Source of the DNA: an uncultured Ralstonia sp.
GTDB lineage: Bacteria > Pseudomonadota > Gammaproteobacteria > Burkholderiales > Burkholderiaceae
DNA: 50,880 nucleotides
Assembly (NCBI GenBank): GCA_913056305.1
Contig: CAJXMR010000015.1
Span: forward strand, 1-50,880
Direction: 5' to 3'
Shown here: one piece after another, positions 26,039 to 35,463 of the stretch
Layout: each line of letters opens with the position of its first letter
How positions within the stretch are numbered: the first letter of the stretch is position 1
Notes under the pieces: generated by a model
Database searches by the model: none
What the model was told of the DNA's origin: nothing
What the model saw: only the letters and a program-made list of their open reading frames with translations
Program-made: the position numbers and the translations under genes

Positions 26039-26691
26039 AGCATCCGCATCCTCTTTTCCATCGTGCGCAGGCCGAACGTCAGCGTGCCGATCATGCACAG
26101 GTAGATGACCGCGACGGCCGACCAGATTTCCACCGCACGGAAGTTCGACGCCATGATCTCCTGCCCCTGTCGCGTGAGTTCACCCACGCCGATCACGATG
26201 AACAGCGACGTGTCCTTCAGGCTGACGATGAACTGGTTGCCCAGCGGCGGCGTCATGCGCCGCAGGGCGACCGGGCCGATCACGAACGCCAGCACGCGCC
26301 ACGCGGGCATGCCCAGCGCCAGCCCCGCCTCCTTCAGCCCGCGCGGCACCGAGATGAACGCACCGCGCACGATCTCGGCGATGTAGGCGCCGGAGTTGAC
26401 GATGATCGAGACCACCGCGGCGGTCATCGCATCGACGCGGATGTGCAGCAGCACCGGCAACGCAAAGTAGATGAACATCACCTGCACGACGATGGGCGTG
26501 CCGCGCACGAACTCGACGTAGGCAAAGGCGATCTTCTGGCACAGCGTGTTGCCGTACGCGCGCATCAGGCCGAACAGCAGCCCTGTGAGCACGCCGCCGG
26601 CCAGCCCGATGGCCGTGATCAGCACCGTCAGGCGGGCCCCCTGGAAGAGGGCCGGCAGCGCGTCGATGACGACCGACAGATCAAACTCCAT
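26035..26691 (-). CDS. polar amino-acid ABC transporter permease
   Basis: A 218-residue inner-membrane protein of the HisM/GlnP type with about five membrane segments. The EAA loop that contacts the ATPase reads GLKEAGLALGMPAWRVL. Only one permease gene is present, so it should work as a homodimer. It lies 24 bp after the binding-protein gene and overlaps the ATPase gene. Confidence 0.95.
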   Translation of the reverse strand: MEFDLSVVIDALPALFQGARLTVLITAIGLAGGVLTGLLFGLMRAYGNTLCQKIAFAYVEFVRGTPIVVQVMFIYFALPVLLHIRVDAMTAAVVSIIVNSGAYIAEIVRGAFISVPRGLKEAGLALGMPAWRVLAFVIGPVALRRMTPPLGNQFIVSLKDTSLFIVIGVGELTRQGQEIMASNFRAVEIWSAVAVIYLCMIGTLTFGLRTMEKRMRML

Positions 26692-26715
26692 GAACGATCT
26701 CCAGCCCGTGCGGCA

Positions 26716-27462
26716 TCAGAGCTTGACCGGCTCGGTGCCGAACCACTTCTTGTAGATCGCCGCGTAGCGGCCGTCGGCCTTGATCTTCGCCAGGGCCGCG
26801 TTGACCTTGGCCACCAGCGGGCTGCCCTTCGGGAAGGCGATGCCGTACTGGTGCGCCATCATCTGCTGGCCCACCGCCTTCACGCGGCCCTTGCCGACCG
26901 TGTTGATGTAATAGAGCACGTTGGGCGTGTCGTGCATGGCGGCATCAACGCGGCCGGTGGCCAGCTCCAGATACGCGTTGTCGATGTTCGGGAACTGGCG
27001 CAGCTCCGTGCCGGCAAAGTGCGCCTTGGCGTAGTCGGCGGCGGAGGTGCCGGTCTTGATGGCGAGCGATTTGCCCTTCAGGTCATCGGCGCTCTTGATG
27101 GTGCTGGCCGCCGGGACCATCAGCAGGAAGCCGCTGTCGTAGTAGCCGTCGGAGAAATCGACGATCTTCTTGCGCTCGTCCTTGATGGTGATGCCGGCCA
27201 GCGCAACGTCCACGTTGCGCGTCTGCAGCGCGGGCAGGATGCCGTTGAAATCCATCGGCTGCAGCTTGTAGTCGAGCTTGGCGTCCTTGGCGACCTCTTT
27301 CCACAGGTCGATGTCGAAGCCGACGTACTGGTCGCCCTGCTTGAACTCGAACGGCACGAAGGCCGTATCGCACGCGACCAGCAACGTTTCGGCCCGCGCG
27401 GCCTGACCAACAAACGACGCAGCGACGAGTACCGCCGCGACCAGTTTTGCAGCGAATTTCAT
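26716..27462 (-). CDS. periplasmic amino-acid-binding protein
   Basis: A 248-residue family-3 solute-binding protein (GlnH-like). A signal peptide (residues 1-24, cleavage near ARA-ET) precedes the mature protein. [13 protein letters not shown] and [16 protein letters not shown] are typical of the family, as is the hinge region near SAADYAKAH. The ligand is likely a polar amino acid or an acylated derivative, given the C45 enzyme in the operon. ATG at 27462 with AAAGGGG upstream. First gene of a five-gene operon (binding protein, permease, ATPase, C45 enzyme, RpiR regulator). Confidence 0.93.
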   Translation of the reverse strand: MKFAAKLVAAVLVAASFVGQAARAETLLVACDTAFVPFEFKQGDQYVGFDIDLWKEVAKDAKLDYKLQPMDFNGILPALQTRNVDVALAGITIKDERKKIVDFSDGYYDSGFLLMVPAASTIKSADDLKGKSLAIKTGTSAADYAKAHFAGTELRQFPNIDNAYLELATGRVDAAMHDTPNVLYYINTVGKGRVKAVGQQMMAHQYGIAFPKGSPLVAKVNAALAKIKADGRYAAIYKKWFGTEPVKL

Positions 27463-27507
27463 GAGCGACCCCTTTGGAGAATGGATGCGTCTGACGAGGC
27501 AAGCAGA

Positions 27508-27532
27508 TTTGCGTATATAAGATATACGCAAA
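27508..27532. promoter_or_regulatory. operator-like palindrome upstream of the ABC operon
   Basis: TTTGCGTATA-taaga-TATACGCAAA, perfect 10-bp arms in an AT-rich promoter region 46 bp before the binding-protein ATG. The RpiR regulator of the same operon is the likeliest ligand. Confidence 0.6.
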
Positions 27533-27643
27533 TATGTTTGCGAAGTATCGGCGTGCGCAAACCGCCTTGCAACATCGGGTATACCCGGCGAGGTGGCGAT
27601 ACCGATCGACTGCTGCAGCGAGTCGGGAGAAGGGCGCTCAGGC

Positions 27644-27673
27644 AAAAAGAAACGGGGCGCGAAGCCCCGTTTC
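27644..27673 (-). terminator. terminator of the malonate operon
   Basis: On the minus strand GAAACGGGGC-loop-GCCCCGTTTC is followed by TTTTT, 17 bp after the mdcH stop. Confidence 0.8.
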
Positions 27674-27689
27674 CCATGGCGATCCAGCC

Positions 27690-28625
27690 TCACCTGCCAT
27701 CGGCGCGCGCATGTCGTTGTATCCGTACCCGCACCGCGTCGAGCCCGGTGCCGGTATCGAGCGCCGCATCGTCTGAGAAGATGCCTTGCGCCAGACGCGT
27801 CAGTTTTCCCGCCCCCGGCACTTCCACCGCGATGCGTGCGCCGCGTTCGAGCGCGTGCCGCAGCGTGTCATGCCACAGCACGGGCCGCGCCATGTTCCAG
27901 GCGAGATCATTGACGATGAGATCGGCACGCAGGAGCGCGCGTGCGCGGCTGCTGCTCACGTAGGTGCGTTGAGGCGCGTGGACGGTCACTTGCAATGCGG
28001 CCGCCGCCAGCTCGGCCGCCTGCGCGGCGAGCAGCGGACAGTGCGACGGCACCGCCATGCACAGCCGCGTCGCCGCCGATGCGCCTTGCGCTGGCGCGAG
28101 TGCCATCACTTGCGCGAGTGCGGCATCGTTGCCCGCTACAACGATCTGTCGCTCCGCATTCAGGTTGGCGACATAGGCGGGCGTCGCCGCCGAGTGGACC
28201 TGCGCAACGATGGCACTCACCTGTGGCTCGGCTAGGCCGACGACGGCCACCATGCCGTGGCCGCTCGGGTATGCACCCTCCATGAGCTGCCCGCGCAAGC
28301 GCACCAGCCGCAGCGCATCGCTGAACTCCAGCACGCCGGCCACCACCGCTGCAGGCCATGCCCCGATCGACAGGCCAGCCACCATGTCCGGCGCGGCGTC
28401 GCGGCGGATGAGCGTGCGGGCCACCGCTACGCCCGCGATCAGCAGGCAGAGTTGCACGGAGACGGTCGACCGCAACGCCTGCGCCGTGTCGAGCGTGAGC
28501 GGATCGATGCCGAGTACGTCACCGGCTTCGGCCAGCGCTTGTGCCGCAGCCGGGTCGTCCGGCAACCCATGCAGCATGCCCGCCCGCTGGCTGCCCTGGC
28601 CCGGAAAGGTGAACAGCACGCTCAT
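27690..28625 (-). CDS. mdcH: malonyl-CoA:ACP transacylase of malonate decarboxylase
   Basis: A 311-residue FabD-like acyltransferase. GQGSQ lies at residues 9-13 and the nucleophile is S86 in GLSIG (84-88). In the Mdc system MdcH loads a malonyl group from malonyl-CoA onto MdcC to start the catalytic cycle. ATG at 28625 overlaps the mdcG stop by 4 bp. Last gene of the operon, followed by a terminator. Confidence 0.9.
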   Translation of the reverse strand: MSVLFTFPGQGSQRAGMLHGLPDDPAAAQALAEAGDVLGIDPLTLDTAQALRSTVSVQLCLLIAGVAVARTLIRRDAAPDMVAGLSIGAWPAAVVAGVLEFSDALRLVRLRGQLMEGAYPSGHGMVAVVGLAEPQVSAIVAQVHSAATPAYVANLNAERQIVVAGNDAALAQVMALAPAQGASAATRLCMAVPSHCPLLAAQAAELAAAALQVTVHAPQRTYVSSSRARALLRADLIVNDLAWNMARPVLWHDTLRHALERGARIAVEVPGAGKLTRLAQGIFSDDAALDTGTGLDAVRVRIQRHARADGR

Positions 28626-29269
28626 GCCGCGTCGTCCCATGGATCGGCGACCAGGCGTGGGCCGTGATCGGTCTTGAGCAGCGTCTGGTGCGGCGAGGCC
28701 AGCCACGAAGTTAGCCAATCCTGCAGCGCGAAGCCGCCGTGGCCGGTATCGATCTGCAGGTCGACGCGGCACTCCGCGGCTTGCAGCAGATCGCCCAGGC
28801 GCTCGCGTTGCGCGGTCGACGGCGCATGCGGCATGCGCACGACCAGATCGAGATCACTGTCCGCGTGCAGGACAGGCAGGCCGCTGGCGAGCGCGAAGCC
28901 TGCACCGCCAGTTGGGCCCCATGCCCAGCCGAGCGCTTCGAGTGACGCGGCCAGCGTGCGCAGGGTGCGCAGCGCGGCAAACGGTGCATCGGGCGCGATG
29001 GTTGCCACATCGGTTGCGAGGGATTCCGGCGAAGCCACGCGCGTGATGGCGCGGGCATCGATTGTGGCGGCGCAGCGTTCGTGCCGTGCACCGCCGCGCA
29101 GGCCAACCGGCACGGCGCCATCCGCTCCGCGCGGTGCTCGCCGCACGACCACGGGTGCGCCTTGCCGGCAGGCCGCGATAGCCCAGTCCGGCAGGGGCGC
29201 ACCGTCCGTCGCCCTGGGCATCTCAGACACCCACAGCAGATCGTGCGCGCGCAGCGGTGCGGGTGTCAT
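28622..29269 (-). CDS. mdcG: phosphoribosyl-dephospho-CoA transferase (holo-ACP synthase)
   Basis: A 215-residue nucleotidyltransferase. It attaches the 2'-(5''-phosphoribosyl)-3'-dephospho-CoA group to a serine of MdcC. The metal-binding motif is DSDLDL (137-142). ATG at 29269 overlaps the madM stop by 4 bp, and its stop overlaps mdcH. A longer open frame upstream is a shadow of madM. Confidence 0.88.
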   Translation of the reverse strand: MTPAPLRAHDLLWVSEMPRATDGAPLPDWAIAACRQGAPVVVRRAPRGADGAVPVGLRGGARHERCAATIDARAITRVASPESLATDVATIAPDAPFAALRTLRTLAASLEALGWAWGPTGGAGFALASGLPVLHADSDLDLVVRMPHAPSTAQRERLGDLLQAAECRVDLQIDTGHGGFALQDWLTSWLASPHQTLLKTDHGPRLVADPWDDAA

Positions 29270-30030
29270 CGCACCAGCGCCTGTGTCGCCAGGAACAGCA
29301 GCGACGGCCCGAGCAGGCAGCCGAGGCCGGTGTGGAACGTCGCCACCAGCGCGCCATAGGGCACCAGGCGCCGGTCCGTGGCCGCCAGGCCCGCCGACAC
29401 GCCGCTGACCGTCCCCGCCAGCCCGCCGAACACCATGGCCGCGCGCGGGTTGTTCAGTCCCAGCACCCCCGCAGCGAACGGCGTGCACACCATCACCAGG
29501 ATCGCCTTGATGAGGCCGGTGGCAATCGACAGCGCCATCACATCGGAGCTGGCGCCCAGCGCCGCACCCGTCACCGGCCCGACGATGTACGTGACCGCGC
29601 CCGCGCCGATGGTGGTCATGCTCACCGCATCGGTGTAGCCGAACGCGCGCGCGATGCATGCGCCGACGATGAACGGCAGCACCGTCCCCAGCAGCAGCGA
29701 GACCGCGCCGATCAGCCCCGCCTTGCGCGCCTCCGTCACCTGCACCTCGAACGCGGTCGCCACGATGGCGAAGTCGCGCAGCATGGCACCGCCCATCAGG
29801 CCGATGCCGCCGAACAGCTTCAGGTCTGCCAGACCGCGCTCGCCGCCGGTCTGCACGCCGCCCCAGTAGGCCAGCATCAGCCCGATCATGATGGCGACGG
29901 CCGAGCCGTGCACGCGGCCGAAGGTCAGCTTCTTCGACAGCCACATCGACAGGCCCATGACGATGCCGACCAGCGCGAACGCCGTGACCAGCCCGTTGCC
30001 CTGCAGCACTTTCTCGAACATGGATAGCAT
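29266..30030 (-). CDS. madM: malonate transporter, MadM subunit
   Basis: A 254-residue inner-membrane protein with about eight hydrophobic segments (for example AVAIMIGLMLAYWGG and LIGAVSLLLGTVLPFIVGA). With MadL it forms the sodium-dependent malonate symporter known from Malonomonas. AAGGAGG stands five bases before the ATG. It lies 10 bp after madL. Confidence 0.9.
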   Translation of the reverse strand: MLSMFEKVLQGNGLVTAFALVGIVMGLSMWLSKKLTFGRVHGSAVAIMIGLMLAYWGGVQTGGERGLADLKLFGGIGLMGGAMLRDFAIVATAFEVQVTEARKAGLIGAVSLLLGTVLPFIVGACIARAFGYTDAVSMTTIGAGAVTYIVGPVTGAALGASSDVMALSIATGLIKAILVMVCTPFAAGVLGLNNPRAAMVFGGLAGTVSGVSAGLAATDRRLVPYGALVATFHTGLGCLLGPSLLFLATQALVR

Positions 30031-30040
30031 GGCGGCCTCC

Positions 30041-30448
30041 TTATGCGCTGACCTGTTCAGACTCGGACAGCGGCGGCAGCGGCTGCCGGTCTTCCGCACG
30101 GCCGGTGCGGTTGATGAGCGCGATGCACGCGCCGCATACCACCACCGCGCCAATGGCACCCAGCAGCGCAACCGGGCCGCCGCGCAGCGCCGTCACCACG
30201 TTCTGCGTGGCTGCCATCGCCACCACCACCGGGATGTACATCGCGCCCCAGAACGAGACGCCGGCCTCCGTGGCAACCGGCATCAGCCCGCGCCGGTGCA
30301 GATAGAGGCGCGCGCAGATCAGCAGCAGCATCGCGATGCCCACGCCGCCCACATTGGCCTTCACGCCGATGGCCTGGCCGAGCAAGTCGCCCAGGAAGAG
30401 GCCGGCGAGATGACACAGCGCCAGCAGGGTCGTACCGTAAATGATCAC
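30041..30448 (-). CDS. madL: malonate transporter, MadL subunit
   Basis: A 135-residue inner-membrane protein with four hydrophobic segments. The start is GTG at 30448, preceded by AGGAG at seven bases, giving the family's usual N-terminus MIIYGTTLLALCHLAG. The frame is open upstream, but that part is repeat DNA. A 347-bp gap with a large hairpin separates it from mdcE. Confidence 0.9.
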   Translation of the reverse strand: MIIYGTTLLALCHLAGLFLGDLLGQAIGVKANVGGVGIAMLLLICARLYLHRRGLMPVATEAGVSFWGAMYIPVVVAMAATQNVVTALRGGPVALLGAIGAVVVCGACIALINRTGRAEDRQPLPPLSESEQVSA

Positions 30449-30539
30449 GTCTTGTCTCCTGAAGAAGCGGCGATGGGTCGCCTGTAGTGGGTGTTGCGGT
30501 GATCTTGGTTTTAGAAACTGTTTGTGTTGATGGTCCATC

Positions 30540-30615
30540 CTGGGTTTCGTCCCCTGGCGGGGCCGACTCACTTTCTTTGTCTTGCCAAAGAAAGTAAGCA
30601 AAGAAAGGCGCGCCC
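30540..30615. repeat. extragenic repeat element (REP-like)
   Basis: A hairpin CTTTCTTTG-tcttgc-CAAAGAAAG is followed by a partial third copy (GCAAAGAAAGG). From memory, similar sequences are scattered in Ralstonia, Burkholderia and Xanthomonas intergenic regions; this needs a genome search to confirm. Confidence 0.5.
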
Positions 30616-30632
30616 GAGATGGCGAAAGACTC

Positions 30633-30723
30633 CTTGAATTTCTGTCGCAGGGAGGGGAAGGGGAAAACTCGCTTCGCTCAAACAGTTCCCCTTCCTTTTT
30701 CCTCCCTGCAACAGAAATTCAAG
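30633..30723. repeat. large imperfect hairpin between mdcE and madL
   Basis: The outer arms CTTGAATTTCTGT (30633-30645) and ACAGAAATTCAAG (30711-30723) are perfect. Inner arms CAGGGAGG (30648-30655) pair with CCTCCCTG (30701-30708), and GGAAGGGGAA (30656-30665) with TTCCCCTTCC (30686-30695). The total stem is about 31 bp. It could stabilise or separate the two halves of the operon mRNA. Confidence 0.7.
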
Positions 30724-30795
30724 GCGTCATCTAGGGCAGGTACGGCCACACCGTCTGATGCATGGCTGGGCGCCCAGATGACATTCTTCTATGCG

Positions 30796-31638
30796 CTACG
30801 CTCCCTCTGTTTGTGCGTTCCATTGCGCGCGCAGGCGCGCGCGTACCTGTGACGAGGCTTGCCGCAGCGGCGCACCGAGCCGGCTCTCCAGCCCGCGCGA
30901 TGGGTCTGCTGCGATGTCAGCCAGCGCGGTGGCCAGCGCTGTCTGGACGGTGTCGATGTCGCTTGCGTCCGGAGTCTGCGCATCCTTGACCTTCAGCAGA
31001 CGCCACAGCAGCCCAAGCGACGCAAAGCTGGCGATGTCGTAGGCCATGGGCGGGATCTCCTGCGCGAGCCGTTCGAGGTCCGCCACCGAGCGCAGCGTGA
31101 CGCGCGCAGCAGCGGCCTTGCCCATCGCATGCACCATCACTTCGGCATCGTCCAGCGCGATCAAGCGGTTGGCCTGATAGCCGTGTGCCAGCAGCGCGCC
31201 CGACATGGCGCGGCCGACAATCAGGCCGATCACCGGATGCCCAGCGAGCCGTGCGGCCGCATACGCATCCGCTGCCGCAGCGAGCGCCAGGTGGATACCG
31301 TAGGCCTCTTCGCGTCGGCCGTAGGCTTGGCTGGCGACATCGATCACGGCGACGATGGCGCGCTTCTGATCGCGGCCTGCGTCTTCGGTCATGGCATCGC
31401 GCACGGCACGTGCAAGCTGCCAGCCTTCGATCAAGCCGACCTCGCCGCTGCGCGCGCGGGGGAAGCGATTGGCGGCATCCGGTACCACGGCGATGTAGCG
31501 TGTTGGGCGGTCTGCGAGGGTGGCGTCGACGACTTGCAGCGTACTGCCATAGCCCGCGACGGGTTTCCTGCCGGAGAAGTTGGCGGTCAGCGCCCGCATC
31601 CAGGTCGCGCCGCGCGTGGAGAGTTCGGTCTGGCTCAT
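30796..31638 (-). CDS. mdcE: malonate decarboxylase subunit gamma (MdcE)
   Basis: A 280-residue subunit of the carboxyltransferase/crotonase superfamily that, with MdcD, decarboxylates malonyl-S-ACP to acetyl-S-ACP. GLIVGRAMSGALLAHG and the QAYGRREEAYGIHLALAAAADAY-type region fit the family. ATG at 31638 overlaps the mdcD stop by 4 bp. Confidence 0.92.
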   Translation of the reverse strand: MSQTELSTRGATWMRALTANFSGRKPVAGYGSTLQVVDATLADRPTRYIAVVPDAANRFPRARSGEVGLIEGWQLARAVRDAMTEDAGRDQKRAIVAVIDVASQAYGRREEAYGIHLALAAAADAYAAARLAGHPVIGLIVGRAMSGALLAHGYQANRLIALDDAEVMVHAMGKAAAARVTLRSVADLERLAQEIPPMAYDIASFASLGLLWRLLKVKDAQTPDASDIDTVQTALATALADIAADPSRGLESRLGAPLRQASSQVRARLRAQWNAQTEGA

Positions 31639-32483
31639 GCTGGGTTCCCTGCTGCGTAGAGGGCGCGCACGTCTGGGGCGGTCGCCTGGCGCGTGGTGTC
31701 GACAGCGGCGAGCCGCTCGAGGTAGTGGGCGATCCGTTCGCTGCGTTGATGTGTCGGCGCGCCGGCGCGCAGCCACTCCAGCACCTGCGCACGGATCACG
31801 ACGGAATCGTCTTCGACGCACACATCGGCCAGGCCGGTGGCAACGCGCTGCTCACCGCCGGTCAGGCTCCAGATGAAGGGGCGGTCGCGCGAGTCGTATT
31901 CTTCGATGCCGGCTTCCTGCTCGATCACCTGTGGGCCGTTCAGGCCGAGGCGCGCCTCGCGCGTCATCAGCAGGTAGCTGCACAGCCCGGCCGCGATGCT
32001 CATGCCGCCAAAGCAGCCGACCACGCCCGCCGTGATGCCGATCACCGGCCCGTACGCACGCAGCGCATGGATGCCCGCGTGAATCTCGGCGATGGCCGCC
32101 AAGCCCAGGTTGGCCTCCTGCAGCCGCACGCCGCCCGTCTCGAAGACGATCACGGCGCGCGTGGGGATGCCGTTGCGGTTGTCTTCCACCGCCAGCTCCA
32201 GCGCCCCGGCAATCTTCGCGCCGGACACCTCGCCCATGCTGCCGCCCTGGAACGCGCCCTCGATGGCGAGCACGACGGCCGGCTGTCCGCCCAGTGTGCC
32301 GCGCGCCACCACCACGCCGTCGTCAGCCTGCGTGACGATGCCCTGGCGCGGTAGCCAGGGGGAGGTCATGCGCTCGAACGGGTCGATGAGTTCTCGGAAG
32401 GTGCCGGGGTCGAGCAGGGCGATGGCCCGTCGGCGGGCATCGCGTTCGATAAAGCTGTCTCGTTCAATCGGGTTGCGCGACAT
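31635..32483 (-). CDS. mdcD: malonate decarboxylase subunit beta (MdcD)
   Basis: A 282-residue acyl-CoA-carboxyltransferase-like subunit. Typical segments are QGGSMGEVSGAKI and the oxyanion-hole-like GVVGCFGGMSIAAGLCSYLLM. It is the biotin-independent type, because no biotin or sodium-pump subunits are encoded nearby. GAGGAG stands seven bases before the ATG at 32483. Confidence 0.92.
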   Translation of the reverse strand: MSRNPIERDSFIERDARRRAIALLDPGTFRELIDPFERMTSPWLPRQGIVTQADDGVVVARGTLGGQPAVVLAIEGAFQGGSMGEVSGAKIAGALELAVEDNRNGIPTRAVIVFETGGVRLQEANLGLAAIAEIHAGIHALRAYGPVIGITAGVVGCFGGMSIAAGLCSYLLMTREARLGLNGPQVIEQEAGIEEYDSRDRPFIWSLTGGEQRVATGLADVCVEDDSVVIRAQVLEWLRAGAPTHQRSERIAHYLERLAAVDTTRQATAPDVRALYAAGNPA

Positions 32484-32493
32484 GCTTTGCTCC

Positions 32494-32793
32494 TCAGGAT
32501 TGCGTGAGCGTTTCGAGCGCCTGCTCAAGCCGCAGGCGCACTACCGCCGGTGTCGCGCCGAAATCGTTGATGGCGATCTTCGCGCCTGGCCACGCATGCG
32601 AGGCAAACACGCGCGCGAGCTGCGCCTGCCACGTCGCGGCCATGCCGTTGACGGACGTGGTGATGGCCACGTCGATGCGGCCGTCGCTGCCGGGGGTGAG
32701 CAGCACCTCCAGGTCGCCCGAGCCGACCACGCCTGCATACGCGCGCCGGCTGGCGGGTGCGCCGCCGGTGAACTGAAACTCAAGACTCTCCAT
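32494..32793 (-). CDS. mdcC: malonate decarboxylase acyl carrier protein (MdcC)
   Basis: A 99-residue acyl carrier subunit. S25 in GVVGSGDLEV is the residue that carries the phosphoribosyl-dephospho-CoA prosthetic group in this family. Acetyl and malonyl groups travel on it between MdcA and MdcDE. The ATG at 32793 lies inside the end of mdcB (14-bp overlap). Confidence 0.92.
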   Translation of the reverse strand: MESLEFQFTGGAPASRRAYAGVVGSGDLEVLLTPGSDGRIDVAITTSVNGMAATWQAQLARVFASHAWPGAKIAINDFGATPAVVRLRLEQALETLTQS

Positions 32794-33703
32794 GATCGGT
32801 TTCCTGATGAGCGGATTCGAGATCGGCGGCCATGCCTGCGTGTTCCCGTGCGGGCAGGCGATCGAGGAACAGCGCGGCGGCCAGCACGTCGGCGGCGCCA
32901 CCGGGCGACACGTGGCGCGCCAGCATGTCCTTCTCAAGGCGGCGGAATGCGCGCCGGCCCTGCACAGTCGACAGGCCGCCCTCGGCGCGCACGGTGGCGG
33001 CGCCGGTCTGCACGGCGCGCAACGCATCGGGGCCGCCGCGCGCGAGCAGGCAGGTGTCGTCCAGCGTGGCCATGGTGGCGAGCAGCGCTTCCACGCGCGC
33101 GTGGTCTTCGCGCACGCCTGCCGCGCGTGCTTGGCGCAAGGCAGGCAATGCCACCTTGACCACGTGCGGGAAGCCCGCGCAGGCCTGGCCCCTGGCGCCG
33201 CCCACGCCGTAGTCGTTGCAGGCACGCTCGCCCTTGTGGCCGGTGGCGACCGGTGCGAAGCGGTCAGGGATATTGGCGAGGCGTGCCGCACGGTGGGCGA
33301 CAGGCACCGCGCCCAGCGCATGCGGCACCTGCGCGGCGGCCGTCACCAGCAGGCCAAGGCTCCAGATCGCGCCACGGTGCGTGTTGATGCCGCCAGTGGC
33401 GGCAAGCATCGCGGCCTCGCCTTCGCGGCCCAGGCGGCCGATGCGTTCACGCAAGGCCAGCGGCGCGTCGATCTGCGCGCCGGCCAATGCCATGGCTTCA
33501 AATGCTGGGCGCAGGGTTTGTGCGGAATGCACCATCAGCGCCCAGTCGAGATCGTGATGCGCGCCGTTGCCGCGCACGTCCACCAGACCGGGTTTGGGCG
33601 ACAGCGTGACTTCGTCGATCAGCGCGGACTCCACCAGCGCTGCGAGTGCCTTTGCGCGCGCCTTGGGGCTGGCCGGCAGCGGACGATTCAATGTCTTCTC
33701 CAT
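32780..33703 (-). CDS. mdcB: triphosphoribosyl-dephospho-CoA synthase (MdcB)
   Basis: A 307-residue CitG-like enzyme that makes the prosthetic-group precursor from ATP and dephospho-CoA. SPKPGLVDVRGNGAHHDLD and ATGGINTHRGAIWSLG are hallmark segments. ATG at 33703 shares one base with the mdcA stop. MdcG uses its product. Confidence 0.92.
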   Translation of the reverse strand: MEKTLNRPLPASPKARAKALAALVESALIDEVTLSPKPGLVDVRGNGAHHDLDWALMVHSAQTLRPAFEAMALAGAQIDAPLALRERIGRLGREGEAAMLAATGGINTHRGAIWSLGLLVTAAAQVPHALGAVPVAHRAARLANIPDRFAPVATGHKGERACNDYGVGGARGQACAGFPHVVKVALPALRQARAAGVREDHARVEALLATMATLDDTCLLARGGPDALRAVQTGAATVRAEGGLSTVQGRRAFRRLEKDMLARHVSPGGAADVLAAALFLDRLPAREHAGMAADLESAHQETDHGES

Positions 33704-35382
33704 CACCAGCTCCGGAAGCGTGCAGGCGGGTCGTACAGGCCGCCGGACCATTCCACCAAGTCTGAAATGCTCTTGGCGGCGAGCAACTCGCGGCTGGCAT
33801 CGCTGCGGCGCACGTCGAGGTCTTCGGGCAGGGCGATCAGGCCGTCGCGGCGCATCTGCTCGGTCTTGGACGGGTCATGCCGCAGGCCGATCGACGTGAC
33901 ACCGGCCACTGCCGCGATCATTGCGCGCCGCTCTTCCAGTGAGCGCGCCTTGTACAGGTACGCGATGCCGTCTTCGGTCAGCAGGTGGGTGACGTCGTCG
34001 CCGTAGATCATGATGGGCGCGAGCGGCATGCCGCTCTGCTTGGCGACGGCCACCGCATCGAGCGTGTCGACGAAGGTCGGTTTGCCGCCTTCCTGGAAGG
34101 TTTCGACCATCTGCACGACGAGCTTCTTGCCGCGTTCGAGCATCGTCACGGGCTCGGTCATGTCGAGCCATGCGGGCGTGGCGTGGCGCCGGCCGCGCGG
34201 GTCGTGGCCCATGTTGGGCGCGCCGCCAAAGCCGGCCAGGCGCCCGCGCGTGACGGTGGACGAATGCCCGTCGCCATCGACCTGCAGCGTCGCGCCGATG
34301 AAGAGATCGACGGCGTACTGCCCGGCCAACTGGCACAGCATGCGATTCGAGCGCAGTGAGCCGTCGTGCCCGGTGAAGAACACATCGGGGCGCGCAGCCA
34401 CGTAGCGCTCCATGCCCAGCTCGGTGCCGAAGCAATGGACGCTTTCCACCCAGCCCGATTCGATGGCGGGGATCAGCGTGGGGTGCGGGTTGAGCGTCCA
34501 GTTGCGGCAGATCTTGCCCTTGAGGCCCAGGCGTTCGCCGTAGGTCGGCAGGATCAGCTCAATGGCTGCGGTGTTGAAGCCGATGCCGTGGTTGAGCGAC
34601 TGCACGTTGTGCCGCTGGTAGATGCCGCGGATGGCCATCATCGCCATCAGCACGTGCACGGGCTTGACCAGGCGCGGGTCGCGCGTGAACAGCGGTTCGA
34701 TGTAGAACGGCTTGTCGGCTACCACCACAAAGTCGACCCACGAGCCGGGGATGTCGACGCGCGGCAGGTCCGATGCATCGTCGACGATTTCGTTGACCTG
34801 CACGATCACGATGCCGTCGGAGAACGCAGCGGGCTCCACCAGCGCGGGCGTGTCTTCGGTGCTCGGGCCGGTGTAGATGTTGCCGTCGCGATCGGCCTTG
34901 AAGCCGGCCACCAGCGCGACGTTCGGGATCAGGTCCACCACCAGCCGCGCATACAGCTCGATGTACGTATGGATGGCGCCGACCTCCAGCAGCCCGTCGG
35001 CCAGCAACTGGCTGATGCGCAGGCTCTGCGGCCCGGCAAACGAGAAGTCGAGCTTGCGCGCGATGCCGGCTTCGAACAGGTCCAGATGTTCGGCGCGGCT
35101 CACGCTGGGCATGATCATGTGCAGGTCGTGCAGCCGGTCCGGATTGACCTTGGCCAGCGAGCGCGACAGGAAATCCGCCTGCTTCTGGTTGTTGCCTTCC
35201 AGCACGACGCGGTCGTGCGGCGCCAGCAGCGCTTCCAGCGCGGGGACGATATCTGCGGTCGGGATGACCTTGCCGTTGGCGATCCGGCGCGCGGCGGACA
35301 GGCGCCGCTCTTTTTCGTCGCGCCGCCGGCGCCACTGGGGCGGGATGGCCGGACTGGCCGGGTTGGAGGACATCGCTTGCAT
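33703..35382 (-). CDS. mdcA: malonate decarboxylase subunit alpha (MdcA)
   Basis: A 559-residue subunit, the acetyl-S-ACP:malonate ACP transferase, which swaps acetate for malonate on MdcC. Typical segments are VVLEGNNQKQADFLSR near residue 60 and the Gly-rich GRLAGFGGAPNMGHDPRGRRH. GGAG lies nine bases before the ATG at 35382; an ATG three codons in is also possible. First gene of the mdc operon and divergent from the LysR gene. Confidence 0.93.
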   Translation of the reverse strand: MQAMSSNPASPAIPPQWRRRRDEKERRLSAARRIANGKVIPTADIVPALEALLAPHDRVVLEGNNQKQADFLSRSLAKVNPDRLHDLHMIMPSVSRAEHLDLFEAGIARKLDFSFAGPQSLRISQLLADGLLEVGAIHTYIELYARLVVDLIPNVALVAGFKADRDGNIYTGPSTEDTPALVEPAAFSDGIVIVQVNEIVDDASDLPRVDIPGSWVDFVVVADKPFYIEPLFTRDPRLVKPVHVLMAMMAIRGIYQRHNVQSLNHGIGFNTAAIELILPTYGERLGLKGKICRNWTLNPHPTLIPAIESGWVESVHCFGTELGMERYVAARPDVFFTGHDGSLRSNRMLCQLAGQYAVDLFIGATLQVDGDGHSSTVTRGRLAGFGGAPNMGHDPRGRRHATPAWLDMTEPVTMLERGKKLVVQMVETFQEGGKPTFVDTLDAVAVAKQSGMPLAPIMIYGDDVTHLLTEDGIAYLYKARSLEERRAMIAAVAGVTSIGLRHDPSKTEQMRRDGLIALPEDLDVRRSDASRELLAAKSISDLVEWSGGLYDPPARFRSW

Positions 35383-35463
35383 GTGGGGAAGCTCCAGCCG
35401 TCATGGATTCGATGCCCTGTACCGTATGCCGGAAGCACACGCGCTTCAATCAACCTAGAAGCC

